A stretch of DNA of 45,594 nucleotides from Bowdeniella nasicola (GTDB lineage Bacteria > Actinomycetota > Actinomycetes > Actinomycetales > Actinomycetaceae), in NCBI GenBank assembly GCA_030537895.1, contig JAUNVA010000003.1:1-45594 (forward strand). The letters run 5' to 3'. Below are positions 16,191 through 24,226 of this stretch, piece by piece (positions within the stretch are counted from its first letter, which is position 1; every line of letters starts with the position of its first letter). The position numbers and the translations under genes are program-made. The notes below the pieces were generated by a model that was not told where the DNA came from, did not search any database, and saw only the letters and a list, made by a program, of their open reading frames with translations.

Positions 16191-18773
16191 GTGATGACCC
16201 TGACCCGTGCAGAAGCCCGAGCCCGAAGCGCCGCCATCTCCAATCTGTCCTACCTCGTGCACCTGGATCTCACCGGTGCCGTCACGGATGAGACCTTCGT
16301 GTCCACCACAGAGGCGAGCCTCACCACTACGGAACCCACCGTTTTCTTCGACCTCATCGCCGATGAGGTGATCGCGGTGGAGGTCGACGGGCGCGGAGCC
16401 GACGCCGAGATCCGGCCGGGACGCGTCGTCGTCGAGAATCTTCCCACCAACACACCGGTGAGCGTGCGGATTCTCGCCCGCTGCCGCTACTCTCGCTCGG
16501 GCGAAGGTCTGCATCGCTACCGCGACCCGGAAGACGGACAGACCTACCTGTACACGCAGTACGAACCGATGGACGCCTGCCGGGTGTATGCCTGCTTCGA
16601 CCAGCCGGACCTGAAGGCGCGGTGGCGGTTCGTCATCGATGCCCCGCGTGAGTGGCATGTCCTTTCCAATCAGGAGGTCGTGAGCCGCGAGGAGCTCACG
16701 CCGGGCGGAGCGCGCCACACGTTCGCGCCCACCCCGCCACTGTCCAGCTTCATTACAGCCGTCATCGCGGGTCCCTACCACGACGTGTGTGGCCCGACCT
16801 GGCACGGCACGGTGAGCGAGGGCGACGGTGGCCCTGAACGCGAGCTGCAGATCCCGTTGCGGGCCTTCTGCCGTGCCTCCCTCGCTGACCGATTCGACGC
16901 CGAGGACGTCTTCGACATCACGATGGCTGGCCTCACGTTCTTTCACGAGCGCTACCGCTACCCCTATCCGTGGGGCAAGTACGATCAGGTATTCGTGCCC
17001 GAATACAACCTGGGAGCGATGGAAAACCCGGGATGCGTCACCTTCAACGAGCACTACATCGCGCAGGGCACACCGAGCGCGGTACAGCGCTCACGACGTG
17101 GCAACACAATCCTGCACGAGATGTGCCACATGTGGTTCGGCGATCTCGTCACGCCGCAATGGTGGGACGACCTGTGGCTGAAGGAGTCGTTTGCCGACCA
17201 TGAGGGAACCGCGGCGCTCGCCGCCTGCACCGAACACACGGATGCCTGGGCCACGTTCGCCTCGGGCCGCAAAGCCTGGGCCTACGAGCAGGACCAGATG
17301 CCGAGCACCCACCCAATCGCCGCCGACATTCCCGACGTCGCGGCCGCCAAACAGAACTTCGATGGCATCACCTATGCGAAAGGTGCGGCTGTCTTGAAGC
17401 AGCTCGTTGCCTTTGTCGGCGAAGACGTGTTCGTGAATACGGCGCGCGCCTACTTTCGCGACCATGCCTTCTCGTCAACGACGGCGAGCGATCTGCTCTC
17501 CGCACTAGGGAAGGCCTCCGGCCGGGACATGAGCGCGTGGGCCGACGCGTGGCTGAAGACGGCGGGGCCCTCGATCATCAGCCTGCACGGCACGGACCTG
17601 GTGCGCCAAGACTCGCGGGATGCCACAACCCACAAAGACACGATCCGTCCACACCGCCTCACCGTGAGCTCATTCGACGTCGAGGACGGAATCTGGATCG
17701 AACGCGACCGGCACTCACTGGAGCTTTCGGACCGCGAGGTCGCTCTGCCCGCGAGCGGGGGCAGAGTCCGAATCCTGAATGATGAAGACCACACCTACGC
17801 CGTCGTGCGGTTCGATGAGCCAACCCGCGCGGCCGTTCTCCAGCACCTGTCCACATTGCATGACCCGGTCACCCGAGCGGTCGCATGGTCGGCCCTGTGG
17901 AACGAGACACGCGACGCACTGTTGCCCGCTGAGAGCTTCATCGAGGCGGTCCTCACGCATGGGCGCACCGAGACGCAAAGCGTCCTGGAGGGCCTCATGA
18001 GACAGATCACGACCGCATGGCGCTCCTACGTTCCGCCGGCGCGCCACGATGCCGTGCTCGAGCGGGTCCGTTCCGAATCGTGGGCCGCCCTGATCGCCGA
18101 CGAGGACCCCGGCAGGGCGCGTCTGTGGGCTCTGCTCTTCGCTCGAGCGGCGGGGGACCGGCCCCTGGATGATATGACGGACACACGCCTCCGCCAGCTC
18201 GCCGATGGCGAGGTGGCGAGTGTTGAGCGCGCCCGTGACATCGTCTGGGCCGTTCATATCTCCCGGGCCGCGGGAGGCCGACTCGATGCCGAGCAGATCG
18301 CGTCTCTGCGGGGAGAAAACCCCTCGGGTTACGTGGCCGTTGCCGCGACCCAGGCCGCCGCCTCGCGACCCGGCAGGGATGTGGGCGCCGCAGTGTGGGA
18401 CTCGATCTGGACGGATCGCGATCTCTCCAACGAAATGCTCGATGCGACAATCGCCGGCTTCACTCGCCAGTCACGCGACGATGTGGTGGACGTGTGCTCG
18501 GGCTACTTTGAGCGCATATCCCAGGCGTGGGCACAGCGCTCAATCCAGATGGGGGAGCGGCTGGCGGTAGGCATGTTCCCCCTCCACGTCGATATCGCTG
18601 ACGCTCCCGCGGGCGCGACCGGTACCCCGGATCCCACAGCGCATCCGGTCGTGCGAGCCGCCGACGGCTGGCTCGCCGCAAACAGTGGGGGTGAGCGGGC
18701 GCTAACCCGCCGTATTCTTGAGGGGCGCGATACGGTCGTGCGGGCCCTTCGCGCGCAGGCGGCCGTCCGCTAG
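16191..18773 (+). CDS. pepN: Aminopeptidase N (M1 zinc metallopeptidase)
   Basis: An 860-residue cytoplasmic enzyme that removes N-terminal amino acids from peptides. The exopeptidase motif GAMENPGC is followed by the zinc site HEMCH (H309, E310, H313) and E332 in WLKESFADHE. All zinc ligands and the catalytic Glu are present. The C-terminal ERAP1-like helical domain is complete, and the length matches actinobacterial PepN (about 850). The first two codons are GTG ATG; the GTG at 16191 fits the leaderless box, and ATG 16194 is the alternative. The gene is convergent with the TetR gene and their stop regions overlap by 4 nt. Confidence 0.93.
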   Translation: MMTLTRAEARARSAAISNLSYLVHLDLTGAVTDETFVSTTEASLTTTEPTVFFDLIADEVIAVEVDGRGADAEIRPGRVVVENLPTNTPVSVRILARCRYSRSGEGLHRYRDPEDGQTYLYTQYEPMDACRVYACFDQPDLKARWRFVIDAPREWHVLSNQEVVSREELTPGGARHTFAPTPPLSSFITAVIAGPYHDVCGPTWHGTVSEGDGGPERELQIPLRAFCRASLADRFDAEDVFDITMAGLTFFHERYRYPYPWGKYDQVFVPEYNLGAMENPGCVTFNEHYIAQGTPSAVQRSRRGNTILHEMCHMWFGDLVTPQWWDDLWLKESFADHEGTAALAACTEHTDAWATFASGRKAWAYEQDQMPSTHPIAADIPDVAAAKQNFDGITYAKGAAVLKQLVAFVGEDVFVNTARAYFRDHAFSSTTASDLLSALGKASGRDMSAWADAWLKTAGPSIISLHGTDLVRQDSRDATTHKDTIRPHRLTVSSFDVEDGIWIERDRHSLELSDREVALPASGGRVRILNDEDHTYAVVRFDEPTRAAVLQHLSTLHDPVTRAVAWSALWNETRDALLPAESFIEAVLTHGRTETQSVLEGLMRQITTAWRSYVPPARHDAVLERVRSESWAALIADEDPGRARLWALLFARAAGDRPLDDMTDTRLRQLADGEVASVERARDIVWAVHISRAAGGRLDAEQIASLRGENPSGYVAVAATQAAASRPGRDVGAAVWDSIWTDRDLSNEMLDATIAGFTRQSRDDVVDVCSGYFERISQAWAQRSIQMGERLAVGMFPLHVDIADAPAGATGTPDPTAHPVVRAADGWLAANSGGERALTRRILEGRDTVVRALRAQAAVR

Positions 18774-19405
18774 CCCCAGGGCATTTCGTCGCGGATCCTG
18801 CGCTTGACCTCGGTCTCGTCTTGAGCGACGAAGAGGAGACGCAGGATCGACCACACCCACAGGGCGAGCTCATCTTGCTCCACCCCGGTCTCGTCGACGA
18901 GCCAGCGACTCAGCACCCCCATCGCCGCGCCGGCGAGGGCGGCCGATATCATCGGGAGGTTATCCGGTTCCGCCACCGGTTCGCGATGACCGCTGCGTGC
19001 GACGAGCTCCGTGAGGTAGTCCATGAATAGCAGGACAATGCTCTGTTGACTGGAGCGCGGGAGCCTCTCTCGGAACAGCACACGGTTATGGGCGATGAAG
19101 CGCACTAGCTCGTGGATGGCTTCCGGGGGGTTCGGATCTTCCATTTCCCCAGCACTCGGCACAAAATCCGCGAGTCCCGCCTCGGATAGGCGCGCCAGCA
19201 TGAGGTCGTGGAGGAGATCGTTCGTCGTGGCGTAATGTCGATAGAACGTCGAGCGATTCACCCCCGCGCGTTGGGTGAGCAAGACGATGGTGATGTGCTC
19301 AAAGGGCAGTACTTGGAGGGCTTCGGAGAGGGCCTCCCGGAGCCGAGCTCGCGAACGCGCCGATCGCGGATCGAGAGGAATGCTATCCGATACGCTTTTA
19401 TCCAT
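18770..19405 (-). CDS. TetR/AcrR-family transcriptional regulator
   Basis: About 211 residues. The N-terminal helix-turn-helix is clear (ITIVLLTQRAGVNRSTFYRHY, here broken as LTQRAGVNRS and TFYRHYAT), preceded by RSRARLREALSEAL. The C-terminal ligand domain is not specific to any known regulator. I chose ATG 19405; an in-frame GTG at 19441 would add 12 residues, and neither has a strong ribosome site. It diverges from the DUF881-sbp block, with a 141-bp gap. TetR proteins commonly control a neighbour, but no transporter adjoins, so its target is unknown. Confidence 0.85.
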   Translation of the reverse strand: MDKSVSDSIPLDPRSARSRARLREALSEALQVLPFEHITIVLLTQRAGVNRSTFYRHYATTNDLLHDLMLARLSEAGLADFVPSAGEMEDPNPPEAIHELVRFIAHNRVLFRERLPRSSQQSIVLLFMDYLTELVARSGHREPVAEPDNLPMISAALAGAAMGVLSRWLVDETGVEQDELALWVWSILRLLFVAQDETEVKRRIRDEMPWG

Positions 19406-19546
19406 AGAGATTATTGTGGCGTGCTGAGGCGTCTCATGCACCGTCCTGGACCACTATTGTTACGTCGCGTGTTCGCTAGGTAAGACGCTCAAGTCGCGCG
19501 AGTAGCATACTGTCAAGCGCAGAGCCGAAGAATGGGGGGAGCATCC

Positions 19547-20374
19547 GTGCGTAGCCGTCAGCGCGTCGACCCGCGGACCCACTCCGTGTCGGGTTCCACA
19601 CTGCGTAAACTGCTGGAAAATCCCGTCGACGTGGGCTATTGCGCTGAGACGAAGGCGCGTCCCTACCTGCCGTGGCAAAAAGTGATCGTGATGTTCGCCT
19701 GCGCGCTCCTCGGGTTCAGTACGGTGTGGTCGGTACGGGCATTGCGGGCCCCCGACGAGGCCGCGGCGGCGGTGCGCGAAACACTCACCACGCAGGTGAC
19801 GGCCCGGATCGCCGAGCTCGACGAGACGACCGCCACCAACGCGACGCTCGCGCGAGAGGCCGAGGAACTCCAGGCGCGCCTGACCAACCAGGCCCCGGCC
19901 GTCTCCGAATCACTCATCGAATCTGCAGCGGCTGCCGGCACCTATCCCGTCTCGGGGCCGGGCATCACCATCGAACTCGACGACACCGACGTCGACGCGC
20001 CCGAGGAACGCGTGCGTGATTTCGACCTGCAGGTGATCGTCAATGCACTATGGGCGTCACAAGCTGAAGCGGTGGCGATCAACGGGGAGCGTGTAGGGCC
20101 CCTGACGGCGATCCGGACCGCCGGCCAGGCGATCCTCGTCAACCTCAAGCCCCTGAACCCGCCATACGTGATTGAAGCGATTGGGGATCCCACCGAGATC
20201 CAGACCACCTTCGCCCGCACCCGGGGTGCCTCTCACATTGCGGGGCTGCGCGACATCTACGGGGTTCAGGTGGATGTGACGAGCGCTTCCTCCCTCACGC
20301 TGCGCGCCGCCCAACAAACGGGCGTGAAGTACGCAAAACTCACGGGAGTCGAAGACGAACAGGTGGGCAAATGA
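19547..20374 (+). CDS. DUF881 membrane-anchored protein (first copy)
   Basis: About 275 residues: a basic cytoplasmic N-terminus, one membrane segment (near residues 45-62, VIVMFACALLGFSTVW), a coiled coil rich in Glu, Ala and Leu (about 70-115), then the external DUF881 domain with GPGITIELDD and INGERVGPLTAIRTAG. I chose GTG 19547 because GGGGGGAG (19534-19541) lies 5 nt upstream; ATG 19532 is inside that site. DUF881 proteins flank sbp in many actinobacteria, and the family resembles YlxW/YlxX near division genes in Bacillus. A possible -10 is TAGCAT (19503-19508). Confidence 0.85.
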   Translation: MRSRQRVDPRTHSVSGSTLRKLLENPVDVGYCAETKARPYLPWQKVIVMFACALLGFSTVWSVRALRAPDEAAAAVRETLTTQVTARIAELDETTATNATLAREAEELQARLTNQAPAVSESLIESAAAAGTYPVSGPGITIELDDTDVDAPEERVRDFDLQVIVNALWASQAEAVAINGERVGPLTAIRTAGQAILVNLKPLNPPYVIEAIGDPTEIQTTFARTRGASHIAGLRDIYGVQVDVTSASSLTLRAAQQTGVKYAKLTGVEDEQVGK

Positions 20375-20468
20375 GCGCCGCACGTCCTGCTGCACGACAC
20401 GCGGCGAACGCCGCTGCGCACCGACACCACGTTTATGCCACGCTTAGCTCTGAGAGAGGAGGTGGGGC

Positions 20469-20801
20469 ATGTACGCGGTGATCGGACTCCTGGTGGGGAT
20501 CGGTTTGGGACTCTGGCTGCAACCGACCGTGCCACTCGGCCTACAGCCCTACCTGCCGATCGCGGTGGTCGCGGCACTGGACGCGCTCGCCGGCGCACTG
20601 CGCGCTCGCTTCGATGGTGTCTTTGACGATCGCGTATTCGTCACCTCGTTTGTCTTCAACGTGTTCATCGCCGCACTCATCGTGTGGCTCGGGGACAAAC
20701 TCGGGGTCGGGACGCAGTTGCAGACCGCGGTGATCGTCGTCCTCGGTATCCGCATCTTCGCGAACGCGGCCGCGATCCGCCGCCACGTCTTCAAAGCATG
20801 A
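20469..20801 (+). CDS. sbp: Small basic membrane protein Sbp (DUF1290)
   Basis: A 110-residue protein with about three hydrophobic segments and the basic end IRRHVFKA. The N-terminal MYAVIGLLVGIGLG and the central YLPIAVVAALDALAGALRA region are diagnostic of DUF1290. Its role is not established; its position between two DUF881 genes suggests that the three act together at the membrane. GGAGG lies 6 nt before ATG. The 94-bp gap before it contains a small perfect hairpin (GCGGCG-aa-CGCCGC, 20401-20414). Confidence 0.92.
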   Translation: MYAVIGLLVGIGLGLWLQPTVPLGLQPYLPIAVVAALDALAGALRARFDGVFDDRVFVTSFVFNVFIAALIVWLGDKLGVGTQLQTAVIVVLGIRIFANAAAIRRHVFKA

Positions 20802-21535
20802 ATACCGAGCCGAGGCGCATCGATCGCACCCGCCCGAGTCGCAAGACATTCGCGCAGCTTGTGCGCGGACGCTCCCTTACCGTCATCATCTTGTGTGCCC
20901 TGCTCGGCTTTGTGCTTATCGTTCAGGTCCGCCAGCAGCCGGAGGATTCCATCGCCACGATGCGCGAGGACGACCTTGTGAAGCTACTCGATGAGCTCGG
21001 GCAACGAAATGCTGAGCTCTCCTCGGAGTCGCGTACCCTCCAGCTGCGCCTCGACGAGCTCCAGACCGGCGCTCGCCGTCAGGAGGCCGCGGAACAAGCC
21101 GCGAAGGAGCAGGCTGAAGCTCGTTCGATCCTCGCGGGGACGGTCGCGGTGCACGGGCCCGGAGTATCCCTCACGATTGTCGATAATGAAGCGAAGATGA
21201 CCGCGCAGATGATGGTGACAATCCTGGAGGAGCTGCGCAACGCGGGGGCGGAGGCGATCGAGATTAATTCGAACCGTCTCACGACGTCCTCGTGGTTCTT
21301 GCGCAAGGACGACACCCTCATCGTGGACGGCAACCCGATGGCCTCGCCCTACGTCATCAACGCCATCGGTGATACCCAAACACTATCCGGTGCGCTGAAT
21401 TTTCCCGGCGGTGTGCTCGCGACCATCCGGAACGCAGGAGCGCGTTCCACGGTGACACCGCAGGAGGATCTAGAGATTGCTTCGGTGCGCCCCTCGCCGC
21501 GCCTGTCCTTCGCCACACCCGAGGAGAAGAACTAA
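20798..21535 (+). CDS. DUF881 membrane-anchored protein (second copy)
   Basis: A 245-residue protein: basic N-terminus, membrane segment (LTVIILCALLGFVLIVQV), a coiled coil (about 55-105) and the DUF881 domain with VHGPGVSLTIVD, EINSNRLT and SPYVINAIGD. ATG 20798 overlaps the sbp stop as ATGA, so translation is coupled. The two DUF881 copies share fold and order but are not close in sequence, consistent with an old duplication. Confidence 0.88.
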   Translation: MNTEPRRIDRTRPSRKTFAQLVRGRSLTVIILCALLGFVLIVQVRQQPEDSIATMREDDLVKLLDELGQRNAELSSESRTLQLRLDELQTGARRQEAAEQAAKEQAEARSILAGTVAVHGPGVSLTIVDNEAKMTAQMMVTILEELRNAGAEAIEINSNRLTTSSWFLRKDDTLIVDGNPMASPYVINAIGDTQTLSGALNFPGGVLATIRNAGARSTVTPQEDLEIASVRPSPRLSFATPEEKN

Positions 21536-21540
21536 CGCGC

Positions 21541-21583
21541 GAGACCAGGTGGGAATTGGTCTCCAAGTTCCGTAGAGTAGCTT
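21541..21583 (+). promoter_or_regulatory. Inverted repeat and promoter upstream of garA
   Basis: GAGACCA (21541-21547) and TGGTCTC (21557-21563) form a 7-bp inverted repeat just after the DUF881 stop. The second arm overlaps a -35-like TTGGTC (21556-21561), followed after 16 bp by TAGCTT (21578-21583). It could act as an operator, or as a weak terminator that separates the DUF881 block from garA. Confidence 0.45.
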
Positions 21584-21601
21584 AGAGGCCAGGAGGAGAC
21601 C

Positions 21602-22057
21602 ATGACCCAGACACCGCGTAACGAGGACCCGACGTCGACCGCCCACTTTGGGGCGATTGGGGCGTACGACGACGCCGCGGTCGAACGCGGGATCTCCTCC
21701 GATGATCGCGAGGTGATCGCGGCGCTCCCACCCGCCTCAGCGCTCCTGATCGTGCAACGCGGCCCGAACCGCGGAGCCCGCTTCCTCCTGGACGCCCCGG
21801 CGACCACAGCGGGCCGGCACCCGGCCTCGGATATCTTCCTTGACGACGTGACGGTCTCGCGTCGCCACTGCGTGTTCGAGCAGCAGCCATCGGGATTCTC
21901 CATCCGTGATATCGGCTCGTTGAACGGCACCTATATCAACCGGCAGCGGATCGAAGCCACGAGCCTCAATGATGGCGACGAGGTCCAGATCGGGAAGTAC
22001 CGGATGACATTCCACGCCTCTCCGAACCGTTCCGTGACCGAGGCTCCGGCCCAGTGA
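21602..22057 (+). CDS. garA: FHA-domain regulator of the GarA/OdhI type
   Basis: A 151-residue protein with one forkhead-associated domain (about 48-140) that binds phosphothreonine: GRHPASD, SRRHC and GSLNGTYINRQR are the canonical loops. The N-terminal tail has T11-S-T13 followed by AHF, at the place where GarA/OdhI carry the TT motif phosphorylated by Ser/Thr kinases. In relatives the unphosphorylated form inhibits 2-oxoglutarate dehydrogenase and acts on glutamate enzymes. Position just before ftsR matches mycobacterial garA (Rv1827-Rv1828). AGGAGG precedes ATG 21602 by 5 nt, and the stop overlaps the ftsR start. Confidence 0.82.
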   Translation: MTQTPRNEDPTSTAHFGAIGAYDDAAVERGISSDDREVIAALPPASALLIVQRGPNRGARFLLDAPATTAGRHPASDIFLDDVTVSRRHCVFEQQPSGFSIRDIGSLNGTYINRQRIEATSLNDGDEVQIGKYRMTFHASPNRSVTEAPAQ

Positions 22058-22818
22058 CCCCAGCGAGACCGAGCGCCTCGCCCGAATCCCCCTTGCCGGA
22101 GGCCGCTAGCTGGCCATTCGACGTCTCACATCAGCCAGTGATGAGCATTGGGGAAGCCGTGGCGACCCTAAAACCCGAATTCCCGGCAATGAAACCCTCC
22201 AAACTGCGCTTCATCGAAGATGAGGGTCTCGTACGTCCCCACAGAACCGCCTCGGGCTATCGCAAATACTCTCTGGCAGATATCCAGCGCGTACGCTACG
22301 TACTCATTCAACAACGCGATCATTTCCGTCCGTTAGCCGTCATCGGGGAGCAGCTTGCCGAACTCGACCAGGGGCGCGAACCCGAGGAAGAGCCAACCGC
22401 GCGAGTGGTCTCCGTGGCGGGTCGCCTCGTGCGGCGCACCGGTTCCGAACGTATTGGCCGCCGCGAACTGGCTGACCTCTCCGGGGTCTCGTCCGCAGAG
22501 ATCGAAGAATGCGTCGCCTGTGGAATCATCAAGCCCGATCGACGAGGCCGCTTCCACGTGCGGTGCATCGAGGTGGTGGCTGCGATCGCCGATCTCGCCC
22601 GGTTTGGGATCGAACCGCGTCACCTACACCACCTCCGTCAAGCTTCCTCGCGCAACGCGGATTTAGTGAACCAGGTCGTGGCCCCACTGCGTGCGGGCAC
22701 CCATGCGGCTGCGCAGGAACGCTCCGATGCACGGGCCGCCGACGTGGCCTCCGTGCTCGCCCGCCTCGCGGGCGACCTCACCGCCGTCGCGGTGGGAGAT
22801 GCACTGCAACGCTCCTAA
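22054..22818 (+). CDS. ftsR: MerR-family regulator FtsR
   Basis: A 254-residue protein with an N-terminal MerR winged helix: MSIGEAVATLKPEFPAMKPS, then KLRFIEDEGLVRPHRTASGY. A second helical region follows. It matches mycobacterial Rv1828 and corynebacterial FtsR, an activator of ftsZ. The GTG start overlaps the garA stop (GTGA), so the two genes are coupled. The region about 85-115 is charged and probably a linker. Confidence 0.85.
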   Translation: MTPARPSASPESPLPEAASWPFDVSHQPVMSIGEAVATLKPEFPAMKPSKLRFIEDEGLVRPHRTASGYRKYSLADIQRVRYVLIQQRDHFRPLAVIGEQLAELDQGREPEEEPTARVVSVAGRLVRRTGSERIGRRELADLSGVSSAEIEECVACGIIKPDRRGRFHVRCIEVVAAIADLARFGIEPRHLHHLRQASSRNADLVNQVVAPLRAGTHAAAQERSDARAADVASVLARLAGDLTAVAVGDALQRS

Positions 22819-22891
22819 GCCTCCCAACCTTCGAGTTCCACATGAACGTTACGGTTGAGCAACGCTATCGGCGTGTCGCAGCGGGGTATCG

Positions 22892-22920
22892 TTGAAAACG
22901 GGTCGGGCACGCCGTACCGT
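22892..22920 (+). promoter_or_regulatory. Vegetative promoter of the ResR-like regulator gene
   Basis: TTGAAA (22892-22897), exactly 17 bp, then TACCGT (22915-22920). The leader to GTG 22965 would be about 37 nt. It splits this gene from garA-ftsR. Confidence 0.6.
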
Positions 22921-22964
22921 AGGCAGTGCCGCACTCACCAGTGTGCTAGCAGATCGGAGTGGAC

Positions 22965-23542
<578 letters not shown>

Positions 23543-23543
<1 letters not shown>

Positions 23544-24199
23544 TGCGGCGCGTCAGCGCGCTGGTCGATTTCTCCCGCACCGAGCACGAAACCCTGTGGC
23601 TCTCGACGGCCGGCTGGTATGCCACCCGGCTCCAGCGCATCCCTGGCCCTGCCCGCCGCATCGCGCTGATCGGGCAGGCGCCACACGACTCAGACCTCGA
23701 CCTGCGCATTGCCATGGATGCGTTGAACGCCACCGCGCTTCACGTGAGCTCTCCCGGCCCTCGCGAGGCTCCTCTGTCGGAGCTTGCGGAAGTCAGTGAT
23801 CTCGCTATTGTCTGGGGGCGTCACGCCCCCCAAAACTGTCCACTTCCCGTCCTGAGCGCCGGGGGAGATGCGGGCGAACCCGCCCTTACCCTCGCGATGG
23901 TTGTGACACACATCCTGGCAGGCGGTTCCCTCGACGGAGCCCACGTGGACCTGCGGGGATTGCCCGCCGGAGTGCAGATCTCACTGACCGAGCTGGCCCT
24001 CGATTTCGCCCTCACCCTCCATGTCGGAGAGGACCACCCAAGTCCCAGCCTTCTCGATGAGCTGGCTGCCGAAGGCATGGCTGGGAGCGTCAGTACGGGG
24101 CCGGCAGCGGGGGAGGGGCAGCGGCTCACCACCGCGGAGCCGTCACTCGCGTGGCGAGCCGCGGCCTGGTGTGCCCTGCTGTCCACCCTCGCGGCCTAG
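23543..24199 (+). CDS. Degenerate aspartate/ornithine-carbamoyltransferase-like protein
   Basis: A 218-residue protein that I would first call hypothetical. Around residues 84-122 its pattern follows carbamoyltransferases: SDLAIVWGR aligns with the D-I-V-R strand, and PVLSAGGDAGEPALTLAMVVT aligns without gaps, in halves, with the ornithine enzyme's [21 protein letters not shown]. The spacing PV-N5-D-N3-P is kept. The carbamoyl-phosphate motif STRT is absent, His-Pro-Thr-Gln is changed to Glu-Pro-Ala-Leu, and the protein is about 90 residues shorter than the enzymes. It is therefore unlikely to catalyse the normal reaction. The gene overlaps the resR-like stop by 1 nt, so the two are co-translated; a sensing or regulatory role is inferred. 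Confidence is for the gene being real and this fold being plausible. Confidence 0.55.
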
Positions 24200-24226
24200 A
24201 GCGTGCCGCAGCGTGTGGTGTTGACC